DNA of 64,000 nucleotides from CAWGAJ01 sp963820545 (GTDB taxonomy: Bacteria; Planctomycetota; Planctomycetia; Pirellulales; Thermoguttaceae), in the NCBI GenBank assembly GCA_963820545.1, contig CAWGAJ010000002.1, positions 496,001 through 560,000 on the forward strand, read 5' to 3'. The translations under genes were made by a program, and so were the position numbers. The notes beneath the pieces are model-generated. The model was not told where the DNA came from and did not search any database. It saw only the letters and a program-made list of their open reading frames with translations. The stretch's first letter is position 1, and each line of letters starts with the position of its first letter. Positions 62,655 through 64,000 of the stretch are shown here, in pieces.

Positions 62655-64000
62655 ATGAAACTCAAAATCAGTTTCAACAAGAATGCCATCCTCAAGTTCT
62701 TCCTCGACCATGCGGAGAAATTGGTACTAGGATTGTTTATTTTTATTGTGGCGACCATTCTTTACGGGGCGGTGATGAGACGGGAAAAGTACGACAAAAT
62801 CCCCCCAGATTTGCACGAAAAAAGCAGCAACGCCCAGCGCGAACTGGAACGTCCCTTTACTGCGGATGCTCCGGAGTTCAAAAATCTACCCGCCCATGAT
62901 TATATAAGAATTGCCAAAAAAATCGCCGATTTCAGCAGTAATAAGAGCATTACCGAAGGACCTTATCAATGTGATATTCCCTGGAAATCGCCGCTGTTCG
63001 AGCAGAAAGGATTGCGCGGCAGTCCTAAATATTTGGGGGTGCGAGACCTCCGCGCCACGGCCGATTTGGGCGCCTTCACGGAAACTCGCCCTCGACCCGG
63101 GGCAGCCTTGCCGGCACGCTCGCCAGCCGGCGGAGCCATGGCGCCCAGAGCGGCGGTGGGCGGCGGCGAGATTACCGGCAAATGCTGGGTGGTGATTACA
63201 GGATTGGTGCCTTACGAGGAACAGTTGGAGGCCTACAAGAATGCGTTTCGGGATACCGTGTTCTATGATTCCGCCAACGACGTGCCCGTTTATATGGGAT
63301 ATTGGGTCGATCGGGCGGAAATCAGCAGTCCCAATGAAAAACCGAAATGGCGGAAAACCTTCTTCTCCAGCAATGCCATACCAGAAGCGTTGAATAACTG
63401 GGGGCAAAATATGCCAGATGTGATCGAGGTTAAGTACCGCGATCCTTCGCTAACCTTTCCCCTTGGTCCGCTGGTCAATGATACCTGGGGCGCCGAGGTT
63501 GCCCACGAACCGGAAATTCCCTTGCTTTCTCCGGAAGCCGCGTTAGGCGGCGCGGAGGGCGGCCGGAGTGCATTTGCGGGAAATGAAGAAAATAGACCGG
63601 CGGGGACCAGTTCCTTTGAAGGAGTCTCCCAACAGCAACGCCCGGTCGGTACTCCCAACCGAGCGCCGCTCAGGCCCAATCCGCCCGGCAGAATAGTTAA
63701 CGATAGCGGCGAGACGCCTTACCACGCGGTGCAGTTCGCTAGATATAAATTATTTCGTTTTTTCGATTTTTCCGTCGAGCCGGGGAAAAGTTATCTGTAT
63801 CGAGTGCGCTTGGCCTTGAAAAATCCAAATAACGGACTAAAGTCCGGCCTGGTGCAAGATACAAATGAGGCACAAAAAAAGATGCTGGAAACAGAAGGAG
63901 TCATACTGAGTAAGATCGTTTACGTGCCAAAAGATACGCAGATCTTGCTCGATTCGGTCAATCCAAGAACTGCCGGCGTTCCCTCCGGAAAAGTCTTGCT
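62655..64000 (+). CDS. Bitopic membrane protein of the PilM-like operon, 3' end outside window
   Basis: ATG at 62655 opens a frame that runs to the window edge, at least 448 codons. N-terminus MKLKISFNKNAILKFFLDHA then EKLVLGLFIFIVATILYGAV, one transmembrane helix; then a large periplasmic domain with Gly/Pro-rich linkers (ARSPAGGAMAPRAAVGGG). Function unknown; likely the third component (PilP or secretin-adaptor position) of the pilus-like assembly platform. It is absent from any complete-ORF list because it has no stop here. Confidence 0.75.
   Translation, partial: MKLKISFNKNAILKFFLDHAEKLVLGLFIFIVATILYGAVMRREKYDKIPPDLHEKSSNAQRELERPFTADAPEFKNLPAHDYIRIAKKIADFSSNKSITEGPYQCDIPWKSPLFEQKGLRGSPKYLGVRDLRATADLGAFTETRPRPGAALPARSPAGGAMAPRAAVGGGEITGKCWVVITGLVPYEEQLEAYKNAFRDTVFYDSANDVPVYMGYWVDRAEISSPNEKPKWRKTFFSSNAIPEALNNWGQNMPDVIEVKYRDPSLTFPLGPLVNDTWGAEVAHEPEIPLLSPEAALGGAEGGRSAFAGNEENRPAGTSSFEGVSQQQRPVGTPNRAPLRPNPPGRIVNDSGETPYHAVQFARYKLFRFFDFSVEPGKSYLYRVRLALKNPNNGLKSGLVQDTNEAQKKMLETEGVILSKIVYVPKDTQILLDSVNPRTAGVPSGKVL

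Overview
The window looks like chromosomal DNA of a member of the Planctomycetota, most plausibly Pirellulales-like. This rests on gene content, not on a database search. The markers are two DUF1559 pseudopilin-like proteins (N-terminal FTLVELLVVIAIIGIL), several PEP-CTERM exported proteins (VPEP followed by a hydrophobic stretch and an Arg-rich tail), separate CoaC and CoaB genes, a long PilM-like protein heading a non-standard pilus operon, and many short intergenic repeats. No rRNA, tRNA, CRISPR array or transposase gene was recognised.

Layout. 1-12.7 kb holds housekeeping genes: dnaK, pheA (P-protein), tpiA-secG-yicC-gmk-rpoZ-coaC-coaB, a Uma2-family nuclease, the RtcB RNA ligase with archease, and a family 4/5 uracil-DNA glycosylase. 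12.9-17.3 kb holds der, ald, purE and mtnA. 17.3-19 kb is repeat-rich and carries one Gly-rich orphan gene. 19-22 kb holds the three-gene proton-translocating transhydrogenase (pntAA-pntAB-pntB). 22.4-24.6 kb holds rplM-rpsI and a CtpA-type S41 protease. 25-28.8 kb holds a FixL/FixJ-like pair, UDP-xylose synthase-like uxs and rpsR. 29-39.5 kb is a tandem array of five secreted BNR-type beta-propeller proteins with PEP-CTERM tails. 39.9-43 kb holds a LamG-like PEP-CTERM protein, a lipoprotein and a DUF1559 protein. 43.7-53 kb holds a histidine kinase plus NtrC-type activator, divergent from an operon encoding an alpha/alpha-toroid (prenyltransferase/squalene oxidase repeat) protein, a DUF1559 protein, an ABC ATPase and a 989-residue permease. 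53.3-58.3 kb holds an AT-rich TolB-like protein and a GH38-like protein. 58.8-64 kb holds a PilM-like operon whose last gene runs off the window.

Three signals stand out. First, twelve genes are frameshifted. At all 17 breakpoints one base (two at two sites) is missing at a 5'-GCGC(C) sequence, and restoring it gives full-length proteins. This looks like a systematic sequencing or assembly error rather than gene decay, so these genes are annotated as probably intact. Second, the 46.6-46.8 kb divergent region carries a near-consensus sigma-54 promoter (GGCACG-N4-TTGC) and a 19-bp palindrome upstream of the toroid/DUF1559/ABC operon, next to its likely NtrC-type activator. This is a self-contained regulated export module for which I know no described counterpart. 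Third, the intergenic DNA is built from degenerate heptamer tandem repeats in a recurrent order (GGATGAA, AACGCAG, AACTGAA, an ACCGCTTGCGGT hairpin, CCACTGT, CCCCTAT) plus several REP-like palindromes. Some of these have invaded coding sequences in frame (udg, rpoZ, GH38, ABC ATPase).
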